In this document: positions 1 through 8,998 of the stretch, in pieces
Numbering within the stretch: position 1 is the first letter of the stretch
Layout: every line of letters starts with the position of its first letter
NCBI GenBank assembly: GCA_017620455.1
Contig: JAFZQK010000022.1
Coordinates: forward strand, 1 to 64,000
From: Clostridia bacterium
GTDB taxonomy: Bacteria; Bacillota_A; Clostridia; Christensenellales; Aristaeellaceae
Length of the DNA stretch: 64,000 nt
Direction: 5' to 3'
Notes under the pieces: model-generated
The model's database searches: none
Seen by the model: only the letters and a program-made list of their open reading frames with translations
Told to the model about the DNA's origin: nothing
Translations under genes and position numbers: made by a program

Positions 1-2
1 CC

Positions 3-911
3 ACCGAGGCGGAATTCCCCTACGCGCTGCGCCTGGTATCCGAGATCCTGGGCAGCAACGGCTCTTCCTCCATGGCTTCCGTGTGCGGCAGCACCCTCAG
101 CCTCATGGATGCGGGCGTGCACAATCACGCGCCGGTGGCCGGCGTGGCCATGGGCCTGATCCAGGATCCTGAAACCGGCAAGATCGAGGTGCTCACCGAC
201 ATCCAGGGCCTGGAAGATTTCCTGGGCGACATGGACTTTAAGGTGGCCGGCACCCAGAACGGCATCACCGCTATCCAGATGGATATCAAGATCAAGGGCA
301 TCAACCGCGAGATCCTCTCCCGGGCGCTGAACCAGGCGCTCAAGGGCCGGCTGCACATCCTGGGCATCATGCTGGAGACCATCGGCCGTCCCCGGGAGAA
401 CCTGAGCAAGTACGCCCCCAAGATCATCACCTTCTCCATCAATCCTGAAAAGATCGCCGAGGTCATCGGCCCCCGGGGCAAGATGATCAACAAGATCATC
501 GACGAAACCGGCGTCAAGATCGACATCGAGGACGACGGAAGGGTGTTCATCGCCACCGCCGATCAGGAAGCCGCCGACAAGGCGAAATCCATCATCCTGG
601 GCATCGCCAAGGACATCGAAGTGGGCGACGTGTTCACCGGCAAGGTGGTGCGCATCATGAACTTCGGCGCCTTCGTGGAGCTGGTGGGCGGCAAGGACGG
701 CATGATCCATATTTCCAAGCTGGATAACAAGCGCGTGGAAAAGGTGGAAGACGTGGTGAAGGTGGGCGACGAACTGGAGGTCAAGGTCTGCGAGATCGAC
801 GCCCAGGGCCGCATCAACCTGATCCGCAACGACATCACCTACGATAACCCCAATTTCACCCGCTCCGCGCCCGCCGTATCCCGGCCCCCGCGCAGGGACG
901 GCCGGAAATAA
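3..911 (+). CDS. pnp: Polyribonucleotide nucleotidyltransferase (PNPase), C-terminal part
   Basis: The reading frame is open from the left edge, so the gene starts outside the window; about 302 C-terminal residues are present. The frame opens with the end of the second RNase PH-like core ([31 protein letters not shown]). A KH domain follows near residues 145-195 ([19 protein letters not shown]) and an S1 RNA-binding domain near 210-280 ([20 protein letters not shown]). PNPase degrades RNA 3'-to-5' with phosphate in the cytoplasm. The next gene is an M16 peptidase, as in Bacillus where pnpA lies close to mlpA. The tail after S1 is short and basic. Identity is secure. Confidence 0.97.
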   Translation, partial: TEAEFPYALRLVSEILGSNGSSSMASVCGSTLSLMDAGVHNHAPVAGVAMGLIQDPETGKIEVLTDIQGLEDFLGDMDFKVAGTQNGITAIQMDIKIKGINREILSRALNQALKGRLHILGIMLETIGRPRENLSKYAPKIITFSINPEKIAEVIGPRGKMINKIIDETGVKIDIEDDGRVFIATADQEAADKAKSIILGIAKDIEVGDVFTGKVVRIMNFGAFVELVGGKDGMIHISKLDNKRVEKVEDVVKVGDELEVKVCEIDAQGRINLIRNDITYDNPNFTRSAPAVSRPPRRDGRK

Positions 912-926
912 GCCCTGATAAAACGG

Positions 927-966
927 AAACACAGGGGGGAAGCTAAATGCATCCCCTCTGTTTTCA
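927..966 (+). terminator. Possible terminator after pnp
   Basis: An imperfect stem pairs 927-938 with 953-964 (ACAGGGG against CCCCTCTGT) and runs into TTTT. It lies between the pnp stop and the ribosome-binding site of the M16 gene, so it may only attenuate transcription. Confidence 0.45.
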
Positions 967-981
967 ATCAAGGAGCAGGTA

Positions 982-2226
982 ATGGAGAAATTTATCCTGG
1001 ACAACGGGCTGACCGTGCTGGTGGAGGAAATGCCCTCCCTGCGCTCCGTATCCATCGGGGCGTGGGTGAAGGCGGGGAGCATGCTGGAAACCCCCGGAGA
1101 AAACGGCCTTTCCCATTTTATGGAGCATATGGCCTTCAAGGGCACGCGCAAGCGCACCGCCCGGCAGATCGCCGAGGAAATGGACTGCATCGGCGGGCAG
1201 CTCAACGCCGCCACCAGCAAGCTGTGCACGAATTATTACGCCAAGGTCATCGACGAGGACCTGCCCCTGGCGGCGGATATCCTTTCGGACATCGTGTGCG
1301 ATCCCGCCCTGGATGAAAAAGAATTGGACAAGGAACGGGGCGTGGTGCTGGAGGAGATCGCCATGGTGGAGGACACGCCGGAGGAAGTGGTGTTCGACGT
1401 GCTGGCCGAGGCGGTGTTCGGAAAGCAGTCCCTGGGCCAGAGCATCCTGGGCCCGGCAGACAGGATCGCCGCATATACGGCGGAGGACCTGCGCGCCTTC
1501 CGCAGGCGGCATTACGGCCCCAAAAACGCCGTGGTGGCCCTGGCGGGCAATGTGACCGCCGGGCGCGCCCGGGAGCTGATGGAACAGTATTTCGGCGCGT
1601 GGCAGGGCGCGGAAGGGGAGGAATACCCCGACGCCCAGGCCATTCCCGCGCCCCGGAAGCTGGCCCGGGATAAGGATACGGAGCAGGTGCATCTGTGCCT
1701 GTCCTTCCGGTCCCACGAGATGGGCAGCGAGCTGGTCTATCCCACCGCGGTGTTCAACAACATCCTGGGGGGCGGCATGTCCTCCCGGCTGTTCCAGCGC
1801 ATCCGGGAGGAGCTGGGCATGGCCTATTCCGTGTATTCCGGGCCCAGCAGCTATCCCCACTGCGGGGAATTCACCATCTATGCCGCCACCAGCCCCCGGC
1901 ACTGCAAAACGGTGCTGGAGCAGATCGATCTTGAGATCGGGAAGCTCATGGACGGCGGGATCACCCAAAAGGAATTCCAGATGAGCAAAGCCCAGCTGAA
2001 GGGCAGCTTCATCCTGGGGCTGGAAAGCGCCTATAACCGCATGAGCGCCCTGGGGCACAATCAGATCCTTTTGAACCGGGTGATCCCCCCGGAGGAAACC
2101 ATCGCCGCCATTGAAAGGGTGACGATGGATGACGCCATGGACGCGGCAAAGCGGATCCTGACGGGGCCGAGAGCCTATGCCGTAGTGGGCCGGAAGGCGG
2201 AAAAATACTTAAGCGCCATCGGCTGA
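982..2226 (+). CDS. M16 family zinc peptidase (YmxG/MlpA-like)
   Basis: A 414-residue protein with the inverted zinc motif H45-F-M-E48-H49 and, about 75 residues later, the third-ligand region (VVLEEIAMVED). The C-terminal half has the glycine-rich LGGGMSSRLFQRIREE segment typical of the non-catalytic M16 half. Length matches single-chain bacterial members of the mitochondrial processing peptidase family (about 410 residues). There is no signal peptide, so it should be cytoplasmic. AAGGAG lies just upstream of the ATG at 982. It sits just after pnp, as mlpA/ymxG does in Bacillus. The substrate cannot be told from sequence. Confidence 0.93.
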   Translation: MEKFILDNGLTVLVEEMPSLRSVSIGAWVKAGSMLETPGENGLSHFMEHMAFKGTRKRTARQIAEEMDCIGGQLNAATSKLCTNYYAKVIDEDLPLAADILSDIVCDPALDEKELDKERGVVLEEIAMVEDTPEEVVFDVLAEAVFGKQSLGQSILGPADRIAAYTAEDLRAFRRRHYGPKNAVVALAGNVTAGRARELMEQYFGAWQGAEGEEYPDAQAIPAPRKLARDKDTEQVHLCLSFRSHEMGSELVYPTAVFNNILGGGMSSRLFQRIREELGMAYSVYSGPSSYPHCGEFTIYAATSPRHCKTVLEQIDLEIGKLMDGGITQKEFQMSKAQLKGSFILGLESAYNRMSALGHNQILLNRVIPPEETIAAIERVTMDDAMDAAKRILTGPRAYAVVGRKAEKYLSAIG

Positions 2227-2247
2227 CGGCGTGAAAGCGAGGAGAGC

Positions 2248-3435
2248 ATGAAACGATTCTGGATCTGCCTGGCGGTGCTGTTGGCGCTGCTGTGCTTTGC
2301 CGCCCTGGCCGAAGAAGCCGCGGATATCACGCCTCAGTGCGGCATCCGGGTATCGCACTACGGCAGCGACAAAGAAAAAATGCTGGATAACGGCACCATG
2401 TCCATGTGGTATCAGCCGGAGGCCAACGCCTGGGTGGAGGTGACCTGCCCCCAGGGAAAGCCCGCCCAGGGCGTGTTCATCCGCTGGGGGAAAAAGCCCA
2501 TCGACACGGTGATCCAGGTGCCGGGAGAAGGCAAGGAATGGCAGACGGCGCTGGAGCACGAGGGCGCGTATTTCAACGAGTATATCGCTTTCGACGAGCC
2601 GCTGGAAAAATTCCGCATCCGGCCCCAGGCGAAGCAGGATAGATTCGCCATCATCAAGCTGCAGGTGCTGGGAGAGGGCGAGCTGCCGGACTGGGTGGAG
2701 CGCTGGCAGCCCTTCGAGGGCAAGGCGGACATGATGGTGCTGGTGGCCCACGCCGACGACGAACTGCTTTACATGGGCGGCGTGATCCCCTATTACAGCG
2801 GGCAGATGGGCAAAAAAGTGATCGTGGTGTACATCGCCCAGATGAACGGCTTCCGCAACGTGGAGCTGCTGGACGGCCTGTGGCACTGCGGAGTGCGCTC
2901 CTATCCCGTCATGCCGTCCAGCAAATTCAAGGATCAGTGGTGCAGGAAACGGGATACGTGCCTGCGGTTGTGGAATGAAAACACGTTTTTCTCCTATGTG
3001 ACGGAGCTGATCCGCCGGTATCAGCCCGACGTGATCGTGACCCACGACGTGAACGGCGAATACGGCCACGGGGCACACAAGGCCTGCTCCTATGCGGTGC
3101 AGAAGTGCATCCTGAAAGCCGCGGACGCATCCCAATACCCGGATTCCGCGGCGCAGTACGGCCCCTGGCAGGTGAAAAAGGCGTATCTGCACCTGTATCA
3201 AAGCGACCTGGGCATGCTGGATTTCGACTGGCGGCAGCCCCTGGATGCCTTCGGCGGCAAGACCGCCTTTGAGATCACCACGGAGGCCTTCAACATGCAC
3301 CGCAGCCAGGCGGCCTCCGGCAAGTACAAGGTGGAGGACTTCGGGAAATACGATAATTCCCTGTTCGGGCTGTTCTATTCCGCCGTGGGAAACGATACGC
3401 CCGGAGTGAACGATATGTTTGAGCACCTTGAGTAA
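2248..3435 (+). CDS. Secreted PIG-L family deacetylase
   Basis: A 395-residue protein with an N-terminal signal peptide (about residues 1-22, ending near FAALAEEA). Residues about 30-150 look like a beta-rich carbohydrate-binding (F5/8 type C-like) domain. The PIG-L/LmbE deacetylase domain follows: H168-A-D170-D171-E172 matches the AHPDDE motif with Ala for Pro, and Y-G-H274-G-A-H277 supplies the further zinc ligand. PIG-L enzymes hydrolyse N-acetyl groups from sugars; a secreted one probably acts on glycans outside the cell, but the substrate is unknown. GGAGAG precedes the ATG at 2248. The gene is 21 bases after the M16 gene and is followed by strong hairpins. Confidence 0.87.
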   Translation: MKRFWICLAVLLALLCFAALAEEAADITPQCGIRVSHYGSDKEKMLDNGTMSMWYQPEANAWVEVTCPQGKPAQGVFIRWGKKPIDTVIQVPGEGKEWQTALEHEGAYFNEYIAFDEPLEKFRIRPQAKQDRFAIIKLQVLGEGELPDWVERWQPFEGKADMMVLVAHADDELLYMGGVIPYYSGQMGKKVIVVYIAQMNGFRNVELLDGLWHCGVRSYPVMPSSKFKDQWCRKRDTCLRLWNENTFFSYVTELIRRYQPDVIVTHDVNGEYGHGAHKACSYAVQKCILKAADASQYPDSAAQYGPWQVKKAYLHLYQSDLGMLDFDWRQPLDAFGGKTAFEITTEAFNMHRSQAASGKYKVEDFGKYDNSLFGLFYSAVGNDTPGVNDMFEHLE

Positions 3436-3440
3436 AAAAC

Positions 3441-3758
3441 GCATCAAAAAACGCCGTACGCGAAGTACGGCGTTTTAAATTGTTGACAAAATGCTTTGGG
3501 GAAGTATGAAGGGGCCTAGCCCCTTCATCAACAATCCGCAGGACCGGGTTTGCCGGTCCGAGGAGCGGTCCTTGACCGCTTCCTATATCAATTTATGACC
3601 GTAAAAAGAGCATTTCCGGGCATACTTGCTCGGAAATGCCTTTTTACAATAAATTGATGTGTCGAAGGAAAGGACGGTTTTCCGGCCTTTCCTTCACAGG
3701 GTGTCGACAAAGTCGACACCCTGAAACGCCGTACGCGAAGTACGGCGTTTTTTGATGC
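3441..3758. repeat. Array of stacked hairpins bounded by inverted repeats
   Basis: This gap has no gene but is almost wholly palindromic. The ends are a perfect 19-bp inverted repeat (3441-3459 with 3740-3758), each containing the same hairpin with arms ACGCCGTAC/GTACGGCGT and loop GCGAA (3448-3476 and 3724-3750). Between them lie stems at 3479-3535 (outer 8 bp plus inner ATGAAGGGG), 3541-3559, 3561-3584, 3587-3658 (outer ATCAATTTA/TAAATTGAT, inner 8-bp and 9-bp stems), 3664-3695 and 3697-3723 (CAGGGTGTCGAC, loop AAA). The T-rich flanks of the end hairpins would end transcription from both sides. A related array lies at 43080-43310. Confidence 0.8.
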
Positions 3759-3759
3759 C

Positions 3760-4776
3760 TCACAGGTCCCGGATGGCATCCTCCGCCTGCTCCATGGCGG
3801 CGATCACCGCATCGGAGAACCGGTCGAATTCCGGGTCCTCCGTCTGCAGTTCCGGGTGGCTGAGGAAATAGGTCACACATTCCCGGGCGGCCTGATCGAA
3901 GCGCTTTCGGGGCGGCAGGGAAGGCACCAGGCGGTGCAGCAGGCTGTTGTCAAAAATCACGGTGTTGGATTTGTCGCCGATCAGCGCGCCTTCAAAATCG
4001 TACTTTTTGCACTTGGCCAGCATCTCGGAGGGAACGAAGCAGGGGCGGTATACCGCGCCCGCGGCCTTCGCCACCGCTTCCATGATCTGGTTCCAGGTGA
4101 GCAGCTCCTCGCCGGTGATCTGCACGGCCTGGCCGACGGCGTGGGGGTTTCCCATGAGGCCGACGAAGGCGGGGGCGAAATCGTCGCTGTGGAGCACGGC
4201 CCAAAGGCTGCTGCCGTCCCCGGGAATCAGCACCTTTTTACCCTCCATCATCCGCTTGAGCACTTGCCAGGGGCCCTTGTCCCCGTGGATGGCCAGGGGC
4301 AGGGAGCGCCAGGAAAAGGTATGGCTGGGGCGCACCACGGTGACGGGGAAGCCCTCCTTCCGGTAAGCGTTAAAGAGGATCTCCTCGCAGAAAATCTTGT
4401 TGCGGGAGTATTCCCAATAGGGGTTTGATAAGGTGGTGCCTTCGGTAATCACCGGGGAGGAAAGGGGCTTTTGATAGGCGGAAGCGGAGCTGATGAAGAT
4501 ATACTGGTCCGTTCTGCCGGAAAACAGGCGGATATCCCGCTGCACCTGCTCCGGCACGAAGGCAATGAAATCCGCCGCCACGTCGAAGCGGCGATTTTCC
4601 AGGGCTTTCTTCACGGCGCTTTCGTCGTTCACGTCCAGGGTGAGGATCTCCGCGCCGGGCACGTCTGCGGCCCGGGTGCCGCGGTTGATCAGCGTCACCT
4701 CCCACCCCTGACGGAGAAGCAGGCGGGTGATGGAGGTGCTGATCACGCCGGTGCCGCCGATAAACAACGCTTTCAT
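3760..4776 (-). CDS. NAD-dependent epimerase/dehydratase family protein
   Basis: A 338-residue extended short-chain dehydrogenase. The N-terminal Rossmann motif is GGTGVIS (residues 7-13) and a YSRNK sequence fits the YxxxK active site. The start at 4776 is chosen because GGAGG lies just upstream; an in-frame ATG 36 bases earlier would add residues before the beta-strand that normally opens the fold. It is transcribed alone, downstream of and in the same direction as the long leftward operon, with its own candidate promoter. The substrate is probably a nucleotide sugar or similar compound, which is inferred from the family only. Confidence 0.85.
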   Translation of the reverse strand: MKALFIGGTGVISTSITRLLLRQGWEVTLINRGTRAADVPGAEILTLDVNDESAVKKALENRRFDVAADFIAFVPEQVQRDIRLFSGRTDQYIFISSASAYQKPLSSPVITEGTTLSNPYWEYSRNKIFCEEILFNAYRKEGFPVTVVRPSHTFSWRSLPLAIHGDKGPWQVLKRMMEGKKVLIPGDGSSLWAVLHSDDFAPAFVGLMGNPHAVGQAVQITGEELLTWNQIMEAVAKAAGAVYRPCFVPSEMLAKCKKYDFEGALIGDKSNTVIFDNSLLHRLVPSLPPRKRFDQAARECVTYFLSHPELQTEDPEFDRFSDAVIAAMEQAEDAIRDL

Positions 4777-4810
4777 ACTGTTTCCTCCCTTTTTTCGTTT
4801 GCTCGGTATC

Positions 4811-4840
4811 ATTGTAAGGCAAGGGACGGACGGAGAACAA
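4811..4840 (-). promoter_or_regulatory. Candidate promoter for the epimerase gene
   Basis: On the minus strand, TTGTTC (4840-4835) and TACAAT (4816-4811) are 18 bases apart, 35 bases before the chosen ATG. The match is moderate. Confidence 0.4.
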
Positions 4841-4854
4841 GGGGGAAAAAACTG

Positions 4855-6099
4855 TCAGGCGAGGGCGCCGGAGCGGAGCATTTTCTCCAGCGCGCTCTGC
4901 AGCGCCAGTTTTCCGTGGGCGTAGGTGAGCCCGCCCTGGAGGTAGACCGTATAGGGAGCGCGCATGGGCGCGTCGGCGCTGAGCTCGATGCTGGCGCCGG
5001 AAACGAAGGTGCCCGCCGCCATGATGACCTGATCGGCATAGCCCGGCATATCCCAGGGCTCGGGCACGGCGCTGCCGTCGATGGGGGAGGCCGCCTGGAT
5101 GCCCTGCACGAAGGCGATCAGCCTGTCCGGCGCGCCCATTTCGATGGCCTGGATGATGTCCGCCCGGGGAGCGTCGAAGGCCGGGGTGGTTTTCATGCCC
5201 AGCAGCTCGAACACGCGGGCGGAGAGCACCGCGGTCTTGACCGCCTGGGTGACGGTGTGCGGGGCCATGAACAGGCCTTGATAGAAGGGCTGGTAGCTGG
5301 CGGCGTAGCTGCCCACCTCCCGGCCCAGGCCCGGGGCGGTGAGGCGCCCTTCGATGCGGGAAATGGCGCGCTCCGTGCCCGCCAGATACGCGCCGGTGGG
5401 CGCGATGCCGCCGCCGGGATTCTTGATCAGGGACCCCACGCACACGTCCGCGCCGAAGTGGGTGGGCTCCCGGTCGGACAGGAATTCGCCGTAGCAGTTG
5501 TCCACCATGATAAAAATATCCGGGCGCTTTTCATGTACGGCGGCCATCAGCGGCGCCATGTCCTCCGGGCGCAGGGAGGCGCGCCAGGCATAGCCCCGGC
5601 TGCGCTGAATGAGGATCACCCGCGTGTTTTCCCGGATGGCGGAAAGCACCCCGGGCACGTCCAGCTTCGTCTGATCCTCCGCCATTTCCGCCTGGGAATA
5701 GGAAACGCCCATTTCCCTGAGGTTCCCCGGGGCGTTCCCGGCAAGGCCGATCACCGTTTCCATGGTGTCGTAAGGCGTGCCGGCGGCGGAGAGAAGATGA
5801 TCCCCGGGCCGCAGAAGCCCGAACAGGCATAGGGAAAGGGCTGCGGTGCCGCAGGCCACGGCGGGGCGCACGATGGCGCTTTCCACGCCGAAGAGCCGGG
5901 CAAACACCTTTTCCAGCTTGTCCCTGCCGATGTCGTCGTAGCCGTATCCGGTGGTGGGGGCGAAATGGCGCTGAGCGATGTCCTCCGCATGGAAGGCGTC
6001 CAGCACGCGGCGGGTGTTTTTGATCTCGTTTTCCTCCAGGGCGGCGAAAACGGGATGGCAGTCCGCCTCCGCCCGGGCGATGAGAGAGAGAATATCCAT
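4855..6099 (-). CDS. Methionine gamma-lyase family PLP protein (YnbB / aluminium-resistance family)
   Basis: A 414-residue fold-type I PLP enzyme of the Met_gamma_lyase Pfam family, whose members were once called aluminium-resistance proteins. Visible landmarks are the cofactor-side FGVESAIVRPAVACGTAA segment, MVDNCYGEF with the PLP-contacting Asp, and SLIKNPGGG holding the likely Schiff-base lysine. It starts directly after the miaA stop, with no gap. In Bacillus, ynbB also lies close to miaA and hfq, which supports the assignment. The true reaction of this subfamily is not established; carbon-sulfur lyase activity is inferred from the family name. Confidence 0.88.
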   Translation of the reverse strand: MDILSLIARAEADCHPVFAALEENEIKNTRRVLDAFHAEDIAQRHFAPTTGYGYDDIGRDKLEKVFARLFGVESAIVRPAVACGTAALSLCLFGLLRPGDHLLSAAGTPYDTMETVIGLAGNAPGNLREMGVSYSQAEMAEDQTKLDVPGVLSAIRENTRVILIQRSRGYAWRASLRPEDMAPLMAAVHEKRPDIFIMVDNCYGEFLSDREPTHFGADVCVGSLIKNPGGGIAPTGAYLAGTERAISRIEGRLTAPGLGREVGSYAASYQPFYQGLFMAPHTVTQAVKTAVLSARVFELLGMKTTPAFDAPRADIIQAIEMGAPDRLIAFVQGIQAASPIDGSAVPEPWDMPGYADQVIMAAGTFVSGASIELSADAPMRAPYTVYLQGGLTYAHGKLALQSALEKMLRSGALA

Positions 6100-7020
6100 T
6101 TATTCCTCCGTTGCTTCTTCGATGATTTTTGCGATCAGGGGCTCCGCGGGCGCTCCCGGCTGCCAGGGCAGCCACCGGATGCGCCCGTCCCGTTTGAACC
6201 AGGTGAGCTGCCGCTTGGCGAAATGCCGGGTGCGCAGCTTGATGAGGGAAACGGCGTCCGCAAGCGGCGCGCCGGCCAGCGCCACCGGGATAAGCTCCTT
6301 GTACCCCAGGCCCTGCATGCTCTGGGCGTCGGGGGAAAGGCCGTTTTCCAGCAGGGCGCGCACCTCGTCCATGAGCCCCGCGGCCATCATTTCGTCCACC
6401 CGCCGGTCCACCCGGGCGTAAAGCGCGTCCCGGGGCAGATCGACGGCGTAGAGAAGAAAATCGTACGGCGCGTCCTCGGGCCCGGGCATTTTCCGGGCGG
6501 AAAGGGGCGTGCCGGTAAGCTCGTAGACCTCGATGGCCCGGATCACCCGGCGCAGGTCGTTGGGGTGCAGCTTCTCCGCCGATACGGGGTCCACCGCCCG
6601 CAGCCGGTCGTGAACGGCCCGGGAGCCTTCCGCATCGGCGAGGGCGTGATATTTTTTCCGGATCTTATCATCCCCGCCCACCGCGCCGAAATCCATGGGC
6701 AGGGACAGGGCCTGCAGATACAGCCCCGTGCCGCCCACCAGCAGGGGCGTGTGGATCTTTTCAATGGCCCGCCGGGCGTCGGCGGCGTACTGGGATACGG
6801 AATACTCCTGATCCGGCGAAAGCAGATCCAGCATATGATGGGGAACGAGGGCCCTCTCCGCGGGGGTGGGCTTGGCGGTGCCGATGTCCATGCCCCGGTA
6901 GATCTGCATGGAATCCATGCAGACGATTTCGGCGCCCAGGGCCTTTGCCACGGGGAGGGAGAGGGCGGTTTTGCCGCTGGCGGTGGGGCCCACGATGCCG
7001 ATGACGCGCTTTTTTTTCAT
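6100..7020 (-). CDS. miaA: tRNA dimethylallyltransferase MiaA
   Basis: A 306-residue protein starting MKKKRVIGIVGPTASGKT, with the P-loop at residues 10-17, followed by the substrate-binding DSMQIYRGMDIGTAKPT. It adds dimethylallyl to N6 of A37 in tRNAs reading UNN codons; MiaB, encoded in the same operon, then methylthiolates that base. The ATG at 7020 overlaps the mutL stop (ATGA), indicating translational coupling; the open frame continues upstream into mutL but the family begins at this Met. Length is normal. Confidence 0.96.
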   Translation of the reverse strand: MKKKRVIGIVGPTASGKTALSLPVAKALGAEIVCMDSMQIYRGMDIGTAKPTPAERALVPHHMLDLLSPDQEYSVSQYAADARRAIEKIHTPLLVGGTGLYLQALSLPMDFGAVGGDDKIRKKYHALADAEGSRAVHDRLRAVDPVSAEKLHPNDLRRVIRAIEVYELTGTPLSARKMPGPEDAPYDFLLYAVDLPRDALYARVDRRVDEMMAAGLMDEVRALLENGLSPDAQSMQGLGYKELIPVALAGAPLADAVSLIKLRTRHFAKRQLTWFKRDGRIRWLPWQPGAPAEPLIAKIIEEATEE

Positions 7021-8960
7021 TGCTGGATCCTGCGGAAGCGCTTTTCCAGCTCGGTGCGGGTGAGCTGCACCATGAGGGGCCGGCCATGGGGGCAGGTGGG
7101 GGTGACCTTCTGATCCGCGATGTCCCGGATCAGCTGGCATACGCTGTCCTCCGGCAGCTTTTCTCCGCCCTTCACGGCGTGCTTGCAGGCCATCTGGATC
7201 ACCCGGCCGGTGCGGTCCGCGGGGGTGCTGGAGGGATTGGCGATCAGCTCGTCCAGCGCGTCCAGCAGGCATTTTTCCGCCTGGGGCTGGCCCAGGATGA
7301 TGGGCACGCCCCGCAGCTGCACCGTGCCGTCCCCGAAGGGGGAAAGATCAAAGCCCGCCTTTTTAAGCGCGTCCGCATTTTCTTCATAGCAGGCGTATTC
7401 GGCCTTGGAAAGGGAAACGGCCAAAGGAACGAGCAGGGCCTGGGACGCCGGGGCGGAGGCGGTTTCCCGCATGAATTTTTCATACAGCAGCCGTTCGTGC
7501 ACCGCGTGCTGGTCGGCCAGGATCAGCAGGTTCCCGTATTCCATGAGGATATAGGTATCGAACGCCACGCCGATGACCCGAAGCGGCGTTTGGGAAAAGG
7601 CCTGGGCCACCGGGGCGGCCTCCACCTGCTGCGGGGCTGCCGGGGCGGTCTGCGCCGGATCGAAGGGCTTCCGGGGCGGCAGGAGGGACGCGCCGCTGTC
7701 CCGCAGGGCGGCCGGGGCCGGCCTGCTCATCGCGGGCGGGACCTGGGGCCGGGGCCGGTCCTGCGGGGGAACGGGCGGGGCGAAGGCGGGCAGGGCCCCG
7801 TCTTCCGTGAAGGCAGAAAGCCGCTGATCGGAGGACGTCAGGGCCGCCGGGGCGTTTTCCGGCGCGGGGACGGGCTCGCTGACCCGGATGGGCGTGGGCG
7901 GCGGCGCGGAGGCCGGGGCGGCGCTTTCCGGATTCAGATACAGCGGCGGGATGGGCGGCGCTTCGTTGGTTTTTTCCAGGGCTTCGTACACGATCGTTTC
8001 CACCGCCTCCCGCACGCCTCGCTCGTCCTGGAAGCGCACTTCCCATTTGTTGGGATGCACGTTCACGTCGGCGTTTTCAAAAGGCATGGTGAGATGCAGC
8101 ACGCACAGGGGGAATCGCCCGATCATCACCCGCTGGCGGCAGGCGGTCTCCAGGGCGGAGGAAAGCAGGCCGCTTCGCATGGCGCGGCTGTTCAAAAAGA
8201 AATGCTCGTGGCTGCGGTTGCCCCGGCTGGCGTCGCCCACGCCCACGAAGCCGGAGAGCATCACGCCGTTCATGCTGCCCTCGATCCTGGTGAGCAGTTT
8301 CAATGTGTCCGCGCCGTAGACGCTCATCACCGCGCTGTCCAGCTTCCCGTCCCCGGGGCTGAAATACACCAGCTTCCCGTCCGCCATGAACCGGAAGGAA
8401 ACGGCGGGGTGGCTCAGGATCAGCCGGGCCATGAGATCGCTGACCGCGGCGGTTTCCGCGGCGGGCTTTTTGAGGAATTTCCGGCGCACCGGGGCGTTGA
8501 AAAACAGATCCTTCACCGTAAAGGTGGTGCCTTCGGGGCAGGCGGCCTCCCGGATCTCCAGGATCTCGCCCCCCTCGTTGCGCACGGTGAGGCCCGTGTC
8601 TTCCCCCCGGGCCCGGGTCTGGCAATTCAGGCGGGAGACGGCGGCGATGGAGGCCAGGGCCTCGCCCCGGAACCCCAGGGACTTGACGCCGTAAAGGTCC
8701 TCGGCGGTGCGGATCTTGCTGGTGGCGTGGCGGGCGAAGGCCAGCCGGATATCGGAGGGCCGGATGCCGCTGCCGTTGTCCGCCACCCGGAAGGAGGCCA
8801 GACCCCCTTCTTTGATATCCACGGTGACGGCGGTGGCCCCGGCGTCCATGCTGTTTTCCACCAGTTCCTTGATGGCTGCGGCGGGCTTTTCCACCACCTC
8901 GCCCGCGGCGATCTGGCCGATCACCTCGGGGGGCAGCTGACGGATGGGTCGTAATTCCAT
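7017..8960 (-). CDS. mutL: DNA mismatch repair endonuclease MutL
   Basis: A 647-residue protein. The N-terminal GHKL ATPase shows ELVENSMDAGA, DNGSGI, HATSKI and GFRGEALASIAAVS. A Pro/Ala-rich linker spans about 330-450. The C-terminal dimerisation domain keeps the endonuclease motif ADQHAVHERLLYE and the zinc-site TCPHGRP, so it should nick DNA itself, as MutL does in bacteria without MutH. The start at 8960 is preferred to an in-frame GTG at 8972 because GAGGTG lies nine bases before it. mutS is upstream in the operon but is separated by an AT-rich DUF262 gene. Confidence 0.96.
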   Translation of the reverse strand: MELRPIRQLPPEVIGQIAAGEVVEKPAAAIKELVENSMDAGATAVTVDIKEGGLASFRVADNGSGIRPSDIRLAFARHATSKIRTAEDLYGVKSLGFRGEALASIAAVSRLNCQTRARGEDTGLTVRNEGGEILEIREAACPEGTTFTVKDLFFNAPVRRKFLKKPAAETAAVSDLMARLILSHPAVSFRFMADGKLVYFSPGDGKLDSAVMSVYGADTLKLLTRIEGSMNGVMLSGFVGVGDASRGNRSHEHFFLNSRAMRSGLLSSALETACRQRVMIGRFPLCVLHLTMPFENADVNVHPNKWEVRFQDERGVREAVETIVYEALEKTNEAPPIPPLYLNPESAAPASAPPPTPIRVSEPVPAPENAPAALTSSDQRLSAFTEDGALPAFAPPVPPQDRPRPQVPPAMSRPAPAALRDSGASLLPPRKPFDPAQTAPAAPQQVEAAPVAQAFSQTPLRVIGVAFDTYILMEYGNLLILADQHAVHERLLYEKFMRETASAPASQALLVPLAVSLSKAEYACYEENADALKKAGFDLSPFGDGTVQLRGVPIILGQPQAEKCLLDALDELIANPSSTPADRTGRVIQMACKHAVKGGEKLPEDSVCQLIRDIADQKVTPTCPHGRPLMVQLTRTELEKRFRRIQQ

Positions 8961-8998
8961 AAATTGATTCACCTCAAGATTAAAATATACAAGATGAA

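Noticed and set aside
3441..3758. Insertion sequence remnant
   Set aside because: There are inverted ends but no transposase fragment in any frame; the interior is hairpins rather than coding sequence.
7020..8954. Long open frame on the plus strand opposite mutL
   Set aside because: It mirrors mutL codons, has no recognisable domain and arises because G+C-rich genes leave the antisense frame free of stops.
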